DNA of 64,000 nucleotides from Mesocentrotus franciscanus (Eukaryota > Echinodermata > Echinoidea > Camarodonta > Strongylocentrotidae): positions 22,383,326 through 22,447,325 of the forward strand of contig CP137675.1 in NCBI GenBank assembly GCA_037976565.1. Reading direction: 5' to 3'. Positions within the stretch are counted from its first letter, which is position 1; the number at the start of each line of letters is the position of its first letter. A program made the translations under genes and the position numbers. This document shows positions 1 through 15,930 of this stretch, piece by piece. A model generated the notes under the pieces. That model saw nothing but the letters and a program-made list of their open reading frames with translations. It was not told where the DNA came from and searched no databases.

Positions 1-392
1 ATACCAAATACCATGGTTAGATACTCAAAGGTCAACTTAGGTAACTTGTTCAAAACCCACTTGCACCAACTGAGAAGGTGAGTAGGATATAGAACAAAAA
101 GTAAGAAAGAGTGCTAGCTACTCTATCATTAAATCATCCCAGGTTGAATTTTAAGGATTCTTTTTGATTGCGTATGACAATGTGGTGCATATTGCCAAAA
201 AATGATAGGTGCTGATCAAATCATTACATCATTTATTATGTATCTGGCATCATCTGTGCCAGGGAGGCGAAACGCGAACTGAATCACTGTAACCCTCGGG
301 TCTCTCCTCCCGATGTAACTGATTAGGGGTTTGAAGGTGTACCACTACACAGGAGTTTTCCCCTGCTCTTATACGAATAATGCAGTGGGTTC

Positions 393-976
393 TTAAAGAT
401 ACTATGTCCCTTTTGCAGCCAACATCAAATTCTGTAGAACTTGGCAGAAATTATGAATATGTCATGTACATGTACATGTATGTGCTACTGCTATCTGTGA
501 AATTTAAACATTAGCAGTGTCCTAGTATTCAAATTATGCAAGGAAACCCATTTACCTTCTAGACTTCACTGTCAGACACTCTTGAGTGACTGACTGACAT
601 CTTTTTTTCTTTGGTAATAACATACATAAAATGAGCTGTAACAGGTACATGAGCATTTGTCTACATCAATAACCCATCAATAACCCACTACTGTACTTGT
701 AATGGCCAAAATTAAACTGATTGAATCTTTGTGCAGCACAAAACGTACAACCATTCGGTAAAAGGGCCTGAAAATCAGACTATTACTTAGGTGATTGCAA
801 TCACTTAAGTTGATTCGACAACTAATGGTTGTTATTTTCCCACTAAAAGCCATTTTCAAGCCCTTTAATTTTAAAGGAAGTTCTAAATTAGTAGGCCTAT
901 TGTCTTTCAAATGCTGTTGGAATTTAACCTTTTCACTTTTTTGGCATGCAAATGGGACATACTGTAGTACCTTTAA
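393..976. mobile_element. TTAA-flanked non-autonomous DNA transposon, copy 1
   Basis: A 576-bp element at 397-972, bounded by TTAA on both sides (393-396 and 973-976). The left end reads AGATACTATGTCCC and the right end is its near inverse, with a four-base insertion (GGGACATACTGTAGTACCT). A second, 528-bp copy lies at 57361-57888 with the same ends and the same TTAA flanks. TTAA duplications are typical of the piggyBac and Kolobok superfamilies; the AGG/AGA purine ends lean toward Kolobok. No transposase is encoded. It sits in POLR3C intron 3. Confidence 0.75.
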
Positions 977-1100
977 TACAAAGAATATATAAAAATTATA
1001 TACAAAGGTGGCAACTCTCGTTGACACAGGACCTCCATCCAACATCCTATCCGAGCATCACCTATGATAGAAACATTTGATTTTAAATATATGTTCTCAC

Positions 1101-1280
1101 CTCCTGCAGTCTCTGGTACCCTATACAGGTCAGCATCGGACATAGAAAGGTGAGGAATAAGAGGAATTACTTTGCTCTCTTCATCATCTCCAGCATTCCA
1201 TGAAGGTAACCTCTGCAAGAAGTGTGTATTGACAAGGTCAATGAACTTATCTTTGATCGCTGAGGGTTCCAGCTGATTTC
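1101..1280 (-). CDS. POLR3C: POLR3C coding exon 3
   Basis: Acceptor TGCTTTTCAG at 1290-1281, then the phase-1 codon completes as Gly. It encodes NQLEPSAIKDKFIDLVNTHF, then LQRLPSWNAGDDEESKVIPL and a tail ending ETAGG. Donor GTGAGAAC starts at 1100. The DLVNTHFLQRLP segment matches the family's ADTHFVQRCP region. Bases 1-1100 are then intron 3, and no further exon was recognised there. Confidence 0.88.
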
Positions 1281-4200
1281 CTGAAAAGCAGACACAAAGC
1301 AGAAATAATGTTATTAAAATAGTAATACAATGAGTGATTTCAAGTTGGGTGTTTAGAGCTGGTGTTAGTGTTTAATAAACACTTACACCAGCTCTAAACA
1401 CCGAAATGGAAATCAGCTGGTGTTAAGGCTTTGACCTCTGAATATCATCAACTTCCGGTAGCTAGTGTTAACGATTTTGCAAAATTGTTGTCTGCTGAAC
1501 CGACCTTTGTGGCTGGTGTTAATATTTTACGTACAAATGCCCTATTCACTAACACTAGCCCCTAGGGATTAAGCAAATGTTGATTTCCAATTCGGTGTTA
1601 GTGTTAAGCTATCGATATTGAAATCGGTATCGGACTCTTAATTTCATCAGCAAATTTTCAGCTCGATTTAAGAGCTCTTGACTGCTCTAAACACTAACAC
1701 TAACACCCAACTTGAAATCACTCAGTGTATCCATTGCAATGAATTACCAATTAAAGGATAGTAGGATACCATAACTTCTTCATAACAATTTCTTATGTAT
1801 CCTAGTTTCAATTTTTCTTTTTATCAAGAATATCTTAAAATAAACAAAATCGAAAGATTCGTTCACACAAATGCAAAATTAGGTATTTTGGCTGTTTCAG
1901 CATCATGAGCACAACAAAGAACATTTTAAAGCCTGTCTGTACTAGTTTGGCCAGGAGGGATTAGACCTCCCTGCGTGGTCACTGACATGTGGTTATCTCA
2001 TCAAATCAGCTCTCAATTAACATAAGAAAAAGGGGATCAGGGGGACCAACAGGTACCGCTTAGGCATTGTTTGCTATATAGAGGGCGCAAGTAGTGCAGA
2101 CGGGCTTTAAAAGAAATTTATAAAGATATGAAATAAACCCTAATTATAGCTGTATCTCTATTTGATGTCACAATAATTTTGCATTTGAATTGTTTTTAAC
2201 GAATCTAAATGTTTCTCTCAGCTCAGCATGTTTGCATCTCCAATCTTATTGAGAAAAAAAAAATTATAACTAGAAAAGTAATTCATCATGAGGACGAATT
2301 AGGTGGTCTGTTATTAAGTAATCTTAGTAATCTGAATAACTGAATTTGTAGAAAATTGTCTTAGCTACAACATATCAAAATTTGGAAGAAAATCGATCCA
2401 TATTTACAGAGATACAATCAATTTTCCATAAATATGCTGACGTCATAATATGCAAATTCGTATTTTGAGTTCCAAGGCCTTTATGATGATGTCACGATAT
2501 TTGTACTGGCAAAATGAGACATGAAATCATATCTCCAACTCATACTCTATCTAAATATGAAAAAAATTGAGGGGTATTCAGGCATTCTGACGAGCTATGG
2601 CGGATTTGATATAGACATGTTTTTACCACTTTTTACATTATATTGCCCATTGACGCGCACAAATTTTAAAGTTTGACGCACGCGTGTGGCATTATAGAAG
2701 GTTGAGAATGACTGGAAATAGTTGGAAATTGTCAAAAATAGTGTCAGGAATACAAACCATGCAAACCATGTACGCGCTGTGCGCGCAAGATAATGCGCGC
2801 GCGGACGCGCACGGACGGAAATTTTTGAAATGCTTAAAATGACCTGATTCGCACTCTTCTTCAATAGTTAAGTGATTTTGAGCATTTTTAAATTTTGACG
2901 CGCGGCGCGTCATGACGTTTATGTGACCTTTGATGACATGAGCTGTTGACCCTTGACCTGAAGTATATGTGATATGAATATGAATGACCTTTGATGACGC
3001 ATCATGAAGATATGATTGATAATGTGATTTCACAAAATGGCGCCTAGATGACGTCACGATGACCTGATGACCTTGATAATAATGCTGGCACTTGACCTTG
3101 ATACACCTGATGACTGACAAAAATTTGATGAAAATTGATTGAGCCGAATTTGAGCAATCATGCTCACAAGAAAGTGGTGGAAAAATAAAAATAAACAATT
3201 GCGTTACCGATATACCAAAACTTTTCCCATAGCGATTACACGTGAACGGAAAATGGAAAATGGAATTCTCAAATCCCACTTTGCAAGTGAAATATGAGCA
3301 TGATCCCGGCATCTGATCGAAAAATAAAGGGCACACTTGTGATAGCTTATTGTCTCAGCTACAACATACTCAAAGCTCAGCGAAAACAAAGCTAAAACGA
3401 CGGAGATATTGCTCGCGAAAGACGGAATGTAGAATCCAGTTTTGAAAAAGTCATGTCCCATAGAGAATACACGCAAAATGTGAAAAATTGACATGCCTCC
3501 TTTAATCGCAAAAATACGCCATGATGCCTTTGTCAAAATGAAAAATCGTGATGACTGCATTTGTAGAGAATTGTCTCAGCTAGAACATATCAAAATTTGG
3601 AAGAAAATCGATCAATATTTACAGAGATACAATCAATTTTCCAAAAATATGCTGACGTCATAATATGCAAATTGAAATTTTGAGTTCGGAGGCCATTATG
3701 ATGACGTCATGAGTTAATTGAGGGTCAAATGAGACATGAAATCATATCTCCGACTCATAATCTATCCAAATATGAAAAAAATTGGGGTATCCATCCATTC
3801 TGAAGAGTTACAATGAGTTTTGTATAGGCATGTTTTTGCCCATGTATTGTGGATAGAGATAGCGCGGTCGCGGGTGCTGTTAACTTTGACGGACGCTCAT
3901 TGCGTTATTACTGGTCAGAAAAAGATGAACAAGGTATCAAAATGCTTGGAAAAATATGCCAAATATGATGACAGAGAAAATTTGGCGATTCTATGTTGCA
4001 AAATGCCAAACGCGCAAAACGCGCGCGCATAAGTGCGCGCGCAAATTTTGAAAATGCTTAAAATGGCCTGAAACGTGTGCAAACAAAATTTGGGACGAAT
4101 TGGAGCATTTTGAAATTTTGATGCGCGCGCGCGCGAGGTGCGCGCGATTTTGTCGACATTTTTGTTGACCTTTGACCTAAAATTGATGTATACCAAATAT

Positions 4201-7200
4201 GGTTGATTTTTGATGACTCGTTATCGAGATAAGATAATGACCTGATGTTTACAAAATGGCGCCTGGATGACGTCACGATGACCCCATGACCTTGAGAAAG
4301 TTACTAGAACTTGATATTATAGGGCCTGATGACTGACAGAAATTCGAAGGAAATTGACCATGTCGATTTCGAGTAAACGTTTACACAAAAAAGTGTACGG
4401 ATGAAATAAAAATAAATAAATAAATAATAAATAATAAATAAAGAAAGAAAATTCTGACAAAATCAATAGGTGATCTGTCATCGACAGACCACCTAATAAA
4501 GAAAGAAAATTCTGACAAAATCAATAGGTGATCTGTCATCGACAGACCACCTAATAATTCCAGAAGACAGTGTAAACACCAGTTTACTCAGGGTAGCATA
4601 CGTGTAACATTGACGAGTCACGAATTACACTCAGCGACAACAAAAAAGTGGACACTATTTATAATTAAGATTTTCAAATAAATATTCAATATAAACTTAT
4701 TTTTCATATATCATAATAAACATAAATGAATCCTCTTAAAGAGGAGTATGCAATTGGAAAAACCATTCACACATGAGCGAGCATAGCCATTTAACAATAA
4801 ATGAGTCTGAAAACAAAATTTAAAATGGGACATCTGGGCCCTGTCTTAATACAAAGAGTTACGATTGATCCAAATCAATCGCAAGTCCTCTAATCAATCG
4901 CAAGTTTGCAATCTCCTATCTCTTATGCACATAGTTGCGATCGATATCAATCGCAAATAAGTTGCAATTGATATAAACTCTTTGTAAGACAGGGCCCTGG
5001 CCATTCAAATGTTCATGAGCAGTTCCATCTTGTAGAGTCAAATTAAAAAAATTAAAAAAATTAAAAAATCATAAATCATAACACAAAAAGAAATGCATCT
5101 TGACCATGCTTGTCAGAACAATGCAGTCTTGAGACTACAGTTCACATCCAGAGCTCAATTCTCCTTATCATTTTTCATTCTCTGTTTTCATTGTAGCACA
5201 AGAAAATCTTACAGATGCACATATTCATTAAATTTGAACGGCTACTTGCTCTACTTTTGCAATTTTCTTAATCAGACCCTCTATTAAATGGTTAAATGAA
5301 TAAGCCCATCCAAGAGGGAAAGTTTAAAACTTGACTTAATTGACGTTTGTAGAGTATTAATTTTCCTATTATTTGATATATATTTTATTTTATATACCTC
5401 ACTTTAGAAATCTAGCCATCTGATTGGTCGAAATTGGAGTCGTGATTTTAAGCCATGCCCCACCTACCAGTCAAAAATCTTTAAAAAGTGCCCTCGTACC
5501 CGCCCACAAGTTAATTTCCATTAAATTGAGCCCTCATCCTCCTGTGATCCCCATTGGTTTAGGTGTTAAAATTGTCTTTGTGCGAGCAAGGACACCATAC
5601 AGTGGTTTTTTATGCGATTCCCAAATGATTGAAAATTTCAGTCATTTTGCTAGCAAAGATTAACAGACAGTGTCTCAGGTTTTCTGTGATGTTTTAACCA
5701 ATCTTTACTCAATAAAAGGCTAAGGTAAGAATTCTTGGTAGGTTCTTGTTTTAATTCGTACAATCGGCATATAAAAGTCATATCGACTGCTTTAATACTC
5801 GAGGACTGGCTGTTTCTATACTGGCTCGTGGGAAAGTTGAATCCCCTGCCATCACCCCTCGGCGTGCCTGGGTTTTTCCCTTGAGCGTATAAAAACAGCC
5901 AGTCCTCTCGCAGCAGTCGATATCTCTATACTATTTTTATTGAAGGCTTATATGAAAATTTTGAACAATAAACAGTGTCCACTTTCTTTTTTGGTGAGTG
6001 TATATTTACCTTCCATTGCTTCTTTCAATCTGACCGTGACCTTTTCAACGACATTGCTCATGAGTATCTCCCCGTGATGTAATACCTCCTCCACAATCAG
6101 CTCTCCGATGTCACCATAGAGAGTCTTAGCACTGTAGATGTAGCGTGGGTAACGAACGAGCAGTAGAGCCTTCTCAACGTCAGCTGTATACTCCACCATA
6201 CCACGCTTGTTCAAGCCAAATTGCACAATATTATGCTGGATTAACACACATAATGCCTTTTTTACCTGTATTTGGGTAAACAAGATTGAGTTCATGATTT
6301 GGCATCAATTTATAATGCTTTCACATTTTAAATATACTATTCTAGATATTTTCAATTTAATTCAGTTTAATGACTTACTTATCATGTTTATTTTATAGCT
6401 ATAAAATGATAACATGATAACATGATAAGTACCGGGGTAAGTCATTAAACTGAAATCTGAATTAAATTGAAAATATCTAGCTGAGTAGGTAAAAATTATA
6501 TTTGGCAAAAGATATATTATAACAGGGGAACAATTGTAACTCATTTATTTTAAACTACTAAGAAAATTAGATATAGCACATGACAAATCTATATCATTTG
6601 TGAGAAACCTTCTTCCCAGAAGAAAATTAACTTATTTATGCAATTTATTTGCATTCTGGCAATTGTAGTATAAACTATAGGTTCAATAGCAGGTGAATGA
6701 AATACTTCGCATGAAGGAAGATGACGTCATCCATTGACAGTAACAGTTTAAAATACGGCTGCAAGAATTTCAACACGGAGCTCATTTTCGGCAATGAAAA
6801 TCCGGAAAAAAGACCTTTAAACGCATCATACAGTCAATCTGGTTAGTGGAACCGATGTAGTTTAGCCTAGGCCTAGTTTACAATAATAAATGCATCGGAT
6901 ATGCATCGGGTAAAATGTAGTATTTTGGGCATAAGTTTACTGCCCTGACGGAGGCAGTAGTTTGCAATGCAATTGCTATGGTCCGCTTCTGTCTCTAAAG
7001 AGAGGAGCCGACCCTACCCATATCAGAGGCTAACGAACGAAAGAGACAGAAATCTTCGGTCTATACTAGATATAGATCTAGTAGTCTACTACTAGTTGTA
7101 CGGTAATACTATTACTAATCGTAGGCCTATACTACTTTACTACTTCTATAACTCCAGGGAGCTCCGACGCCGACGCCAAATGAGCTCCCTGGAGTTACTA

Positions 7201-7919
7201 CTACTATGCTAGACCAAAGATTTCTGTCTCTTTCGTTCGTTAGCCTCTGATTTGTTACTGTTACTGTCAATGGATGACGTCATCTTCCTTCATGCGCAGT
7301 AACAGTTTAAAATATGGCTGCAAGAATTTCAACACGGAGCTCATTTTCGGCGATGAAAATCCGGAAAAAAGACCCTTTAACGCATCATACAGTCAATCTG
7401 GTAAGTGGAACAGATGTAGTTTAGCCTAGGCCTAATTTACAATAATAAATGCATCGGATATGCATCGGGTAAAAATAAATGTAGTATTTTTGGGCATAAC
7501 TTAGTTTACTGCCCGGACGCGGGCATTAGTTTGCAATGCAGCCGCTATGGTCGGCCTCTGTCTCTAAAGAGAGGAGCCGACCCTACCCAAATCAGAGGCT
7601 AACGAACGAAAGAGACAGAAATTTTCGGACTACTACTATACTAGTACTACTACTACTAGTACTAGTACTAGTACTAGTAGTTGACCTCTAGTCTAGTCTA
7701 CTAGTACTACTAGTACTAGTCACTAACAAAAGAAATCATGCGTGGGACTGATGAAGTCCACCGACCATGTACCTGTTCTGGCTTTTCTTTTATCGCAGAC
7801 ACTACACTCCGGAAATTATTCGATCCACTTTTAAGGAGATGTGTGCAAACTTTCTCCACAACATCTCCGAAATGCTCTTGAACTAGAAGAGAAACCAACT
7901 TTAGTTGCAGAGACGACAT
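1101..7919 (-). CDS. POLR3C: DNA-directed RNA polymerase III subunit RPC3 (5' part of gene)
   Basis: RPC3 is a winged-helix subunit of nuclear RNA polymerase III. In the family it forms a trimer with RPC6 and RPC7 that helps initiation and promoter opening at tRNA, 5S and similar genes. Three minus-strand exons join in frame (7919-7773, 6265-6010, 1280-1101) and give about 194 residues. The human protein has roughly 534, so about a third is here and the remaining exons lie left of base 1. Family-like stretches include LLVQEHFGDVVEKV near residue 11, VKKALCVLIQHN at 50 and RGMVEYTADVEKALLLVRYPRYIYSAKTLYGD beyond it (quoted in part: KRGMVEY, RYPRYIYSAKTLYGD). All donors are GT and acceptors AG. 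The first intron carries a nested repeat and the second (4.7 kb) several inverted-repeat elements. It is divergent to NUDT12. Identity rests on recalled family sequence, not a search. Confidence 0.93.
1332..1723. mobile_element. Palindromic MITE in POLR3C intron 2
   Basis: The ends are a perfect 22-bp inverted repeat starting GAGTGATTTCAAGTTGGG (1332-1353 and 1702-1723). Just inside the left end, GAGCTGGTGTTAGTG and CACTTACACCAGCTC form a second hairpin around 1367-1402. The trinucleotide-like motif GTGTTA/TAACAC recurs throughout. The element is non-coding. Target duplication is unclear, so the superfamily is not assigned. Confidence 0.75.
2298..4555. mobile_element. 2.26-kb non-coding repeat with inverted ends and internal duplication
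   Basis: The left end ATTAGGTGGTCTGT (2298-2311) is the inverse of the right end ACAGACCACCTAAT (4542-4555). Inside, a block of about 1.2 kb occurs twice: AATTTGTAGA..CTGACGTCATAATATGC near 2342-2455 recurs near 3550-3668. Both copies carry CG-alternating tracts (GCGCGCGCGC) and repeated TGACCTTGA motifs. No long ORF is present. The right terminus is itself duplicated (next entry). It lies wholly within POLR3C intron 2. Confidence 0.65.
4441..4556. repeat. Two tandem 58-bp copies of a hairpin terminus
   Basis: The unit AAGAAAGAAAATTCTGACAA.. occurs at 4441-4498 and again at 4499-4556 with no visible mismatch. Each copy ends in an imperfect hairpin, GGTGATCTGTC ATC GACAGACCACC, followed by TAAT. 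It is the terminal part of the 2298-4555 element, so the terminus was duplicated. AT-rich (AAAT)n sequence precedes it at 4404-4440. Confidence 0.85.
4836..4997. mobile_element. 162-bp palindromic MITE, GGGCCCTG-ended
   Basis: The left end GGGCCCTGTCTTAATACAAA and right end TTTGTAAGACAGGGCCC are inverted copies. The interior alternates CAATCGCAA and TTGCGATTG motifs, so the whole unit can fold back. The ends resemble the elements at 49778-49903 and 50570-50716. Confidence 0.75.
5780..5923. mobile_element. 144-bp hairpin MITE in POLR3C intron 2
   Basis: ATATCGACTGC at 5780-5790 pairs with GCAGTCGATAT at 5913-5923. The inner arms GAGGACTGGCTGTTT and AAACAGCCAGTCCTC also pair. It is non-coding and close to POLR3C exon 2, which ends at 6010. 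Confidence 0.75.
6010..6265 (-). CDS. POLR3C: POLR3C coding exon 2
   Basis: Encodes residues 50-134 plus one base of codon 135. It starts VKKALCVLIQHN after acceptor TTTACCCAAATACAG and ends KEAMEG across donor GTAAATAT. It contains the family-typical RYPRYIYSAKTLYGD block and GELIVEEVLHHGE. The exon is 256 bases, entering in phase 0 and leaving in phase 1. Confidence 0.93.
6342..6480. repeat. 139-bp inverted repeat in POLR3C intron 1
   Basis: The arm CTAGATATTTTCAATTTAAT starts at 6342 and its inverse ends at 6480. Pairing continues inward through CAGTTTAATGACTTAC / GTAAGTCATTAAACTG with a few unpaired bases. ATGATAACATGATAACATGATAAG lies near the centre as a short direct repeat (ATGATAAC). 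It could be a MITE or a foldback repeat. Confidence 0.7.
6709..7628. repeat. Compound direct and inverted duplication next to POLR3C exon 1
   Basis: A block of about 322 bp at 6738-7059 is repeated directly at 7297-7628 (offset 559). Between them, at about 7211-7295, lies an inverted copy of the block's two ends with the roughly 270-bp core missing. The outer arms of 6709-7295 are a perfect 39-bp inverted repeat beginning GCATGAAGGAAGATGACGTC, which contains the CRE-type palindrome TGACGTCA. An unrelated 15-bp perfect hairpin lies at 7150-7196. The block is in POLR3C intron 1, ending about 145 bases from exon 1. Confidence 0.75.
7150..7196. repeat. Perfect 15-bp hairpin
   Basis: AACTCCAGGGAGCTC (7150-7164) and GAGCTCCCTGGAGTT (7182-7196) pair perfectly around a CG-rich 17-base loop (CGACGCCGACGCCAAAT). 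It sits within the compound repeat. Confidence 0.85.
7629..7722. repeat. (CTAGTA)n / (CTA)n simple repeat
   Basis: Irregular runs of ACTAGT and ACT units next to POLR3C exon 1. The array is self-complementary, because ACTAGT is a palindrome. Confidence 0.85.
7773..7919 (-). CDS. POLR3C: POLR3C coding exon 1
   Basis: The ATG is at 7919-7917. The exon encodes residues 1-49, starting MSSLQLKLVSLLVQEHFGD and ending EKPEQ, and closes with CAG before donor GTACATGG at 7772. It ends in phase 0. An upstream in-frame ATG at 8000 would add 27 residues. I preferred 7919 because the known family N-terminus begins only a few residues before the KLCSLLLQEHFG-type motif. Confidence 0.92.
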
Positions 7920-9493
7920 TTTTGCTGAGGCTTTTACGCAAATCGTGCTACAAGTCTGTATTGTGTGTATGAACGGACAAACGCTGAAGGAAAAATACAT
8001 GTGATAAAAATTATTATGTGCGCCAAGCCTGTGTGAACAGAATTGTGTTGTTACTTTACTATAGGACTCATGCTATGCTATAAGATAAGATAAGATATTT
8101 ATTCGTCTGTCTTTCAAATCTCACACATAGCATTACATTAGATCATTACACATTTACAATGCAAACACAAAATTATGACATAAGTGATAAAAACAAAGTG
8201 AACTAAAAGAAAGACGAGGAGACCCTGGCAAAATAGCAACTGTGGCACCTCCCTGGTAAAATCATGCAGAGCTTGTATATATACATTATACAGGGAGGTC
8301 TCACCTCCCTGATATATACGTCCCCTCTGGACCGAATAATTGGTTGGTAGGCCTACATAAAAAAAAGCAACAAGATAAACATGATTAGGAGTATATTTTT
8401 GTGACTGCCTAAGAATACATTAAGAAAAAGGTGGTATAAGTATGATAAGAAACAAGTGTCATAAAATTCGGGAGACTAGACTATATAGACAATTAAGACG
8501 GGAGAAAAGAGAGAAAAATATGAGAAATAATAAAAGACTACAGCATGCACATCGACAATAGGCACAGCACAAAACGGGCACAAGACAACAGCTAGGGGGA
8601 GGGAATAAAAGGCTGACAATTTGAACTATATTCAATTAGACACATAATAGAAGAACTTACTTATAGACATCTATATTAAACAATAGATCTAGGCACCAAA
8701 ATAACTACAGGAATATGCCTGTTCATCAATCGTTCATCTTCTTCAGTGATTATACATTATCCTTGGCATTTCAAACAAAACAGTGGGAAATTAAGGACAA
8801 AAATGTGTGCAAACTTGCAAAATCAACTTATAAATGTACAGCCAGGCTCATAGACAAGCCTGTTTTTACCAGAATTTATAGTAAAATTTTCTTTCTTTCT
8901 TTTTTGCTCAAGGGGCGTGGGTGTCAGTACCCCGTTATTCACGGCGGCTGGCTGATTCGCAGCTACTGTGACTATATAGAATGGGGCCCCCGGCCCGGCT
9001 CCGTTAGCCGCCTTTGGGTTCATTCTCTCAATTTCTATCCAACCCTTGAGATCAAGAGACACATGTGCGACACAGTACACATCATTTTAAAGATTTTTTT
9101 ATAAAGAAAAAAGGAACCTGTCCATCGTCCCCTGCAATCCCCCAACCTCCACTTGCCTCTTTGGTCTCCGAACACTTTTATATTCGTTTGTTATTTTCTA
9201 GTCTGTGGACACCGTATAATAGTATTCAACTTCTTCTTCTTCTTCTTTCAACGACTATGATTCTATGTTTCAGACAAAAAAATCCAGTCGTTTTGTATTG
9301 TATTTGACCTTAGGTAAGTAGGACATACACACTCTCAATTTCTATCCAACCCTTGAGACGATTGCGAAAAGTCTAAGCGCCTTATCAGCTGACTTACCTA
9401 ACAGTATCCAACAACATTCTTCACGATCACGAACTCCATTATCATCTTGTAAGGTGTACCGGTAGTTCTAAGTTTAGAATTTCAGTTAGAATA
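7920..9493. promoter_or_regulatory. Divergent intergenic region between POLR3C and NUDT12
   Basis: Both genes are transcribed away from this 1.57-kb segment, so it must hold or adjoin both promoters. I see no clear TATA box or CpG-rich island near either start codon. It contains a possible retroelement 3' end (8080-8340), a 27-base direct repeat CTCTCAATTTCTATCCAACC.. at about 9024-9054 and 9333-9359, and a (CTT)n tract near 9230-9247. The assignment as regulatory comes from gene geometry, not from recognised sites. Confidence 0.45.
8080..8345. repeat. Possible interspersed repeat fragment
   Basis: It begins with TAAGATAAGATATTTATTCG and contains the hairpin AGGGAGGTCTCACCTCCCT near 8292-8310. 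A similar arrangement, a T-rich start and then CAGGGTAGCCC..GGGCCCTGTA, occurs at 54508-54740. It could be the 3' end of a retroelement on the minus strand. The assignment is weak. Confidence 0.3.
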
Positions 9494-14556
<5,063 letters not shown>

Positions 14557-15930
14557 TCAATTCCTACATTTCTCTACAGCAAATGGGGTAACATTGAACA
14601 AGTATTTTTTGTCCATCTGTGTACCCCACTAGCTTGTTATGATATCTCAAGAATCATTTGATCTTTAGATAGCTTTAAATACAGTCATAGAAATGAGTGC
14701 ATAGAACCTTTCAATTCGTTGCTAGTATGCTTTATCTAGTAGTACAGACATACTGAAGCTTTTCATCTTGCACTCATGAAGAGTGATTTGACTTTTTGTT
14801 CATTCTTCCATTTTCCTCTTATAAGTGCAAGATGAAAAAGTTCAGTTTGTCTGTATTTAAAGCCATTCCTCTATGTTTAGTACTATTCATATTATGTCAT
14901 GCTCAATGGATAAAAAAGTTACCAAGGGTAGGTTATAAAAATATCAGACTCTTTCTAAGTACTTATATTACTACTACAATCACTATAGAACTTACAAGCC
15001 ACTCTAAATTTACCAGACTTAATTGCAATACATGGTGTTATGAACTGTTGAAACTCGTGGCTTATTTGGTCAAAGGTCACCAGTGTCAATTTATACATGG
15101 TAGTATATTCACAAGATCTGTAGATGCTAACTGTTTTGGGCAATGATACAGTACCATATTTTGGATAGAACCTTCTTGACAATAGGTTGTATTTTTTAGT
15201 TATCTGTTATCCCCCACCTTACTTATTTCCTTTGTTATTGTATCATTTTAATACCATGAGCTGCATCAAGAATTTATATTTTAGAATATCCAAACCCTTC
15301 ATCATGATCACTACTTTTTGTCATTTTTTTATGTAAGATGTTAGTTCTCAGTCTTGTACACCTAGCTGTGTTGACTTATTTCAACGTATAAATTAGTATT
15401 AAGTACTACAAGCTGTTCAAACTTCAAATGAAGATCAAATAATAGCTTTGATTTACAACTCTAGAAAACCGTTATCTCTGGGTTGCCAGACGAAAAAGTT
15501 ACACATGCTGGTGACAAACATAATGCAAGAAAAACAGAATTTGCACTATGCATTTAAAAAGAGTGCCCTCACTACCGTGAGATATGCTGTAATCTGTTCA
15601 ATTCCTTATCAGGCAGGTCTGTTCCTCTCGACTTGAGTGTATGAAAAGTATTGTATTGCCAGTGAATTAATTAATTACTTCTAATTGATAATATTTTCAT
15701 TCTAAACAAGTTTCAAGATATGTCTCCTTTAATGGTAGTAAAATGAAATGCCTGTTTGTAATTCAGGGATTATCATTTGATCAAATGTAATACTAAGTGC
15801 AATTAATCATTCATTTTTATGATGAATTGAATTTGTCATGTATGTAATTCTGTGAATTGTTTTGTACATGAATATAGTTTTTATATTATACGTATTCAAA
15901 GATCTCAATAAATTATGAAATTTAACTTGC
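14557..15930 (+). other. NUDT12: Probable NUDT12 3' UTR with poly(A) signal
   Basis: AT-rich and without splice-like or coding signals. AATAAA at 15907-15912 is the first convincing poly(A) signal in a downstream AT-rich context. The UTR end is placed near 15930 by inference. Some short ORFs occur but none looks coding. Confidence 0.5.

Noticed and set aside
7716..8000. Upstream ATG at 8000 as start of POLR3C
   Set aside because: The family's N-terminus starts only a few residues before the LLVQEHFG block; the extra 27 residues are not family-like. The ATG at 7919 fits.
8823..9080. 85-codon minus-strand ORF in the divergent region
   Set aside because: No start context, splice sites or recognisable domain, and it overlaps the direct repeat near 9024. 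Kept only as intergenic sequence.
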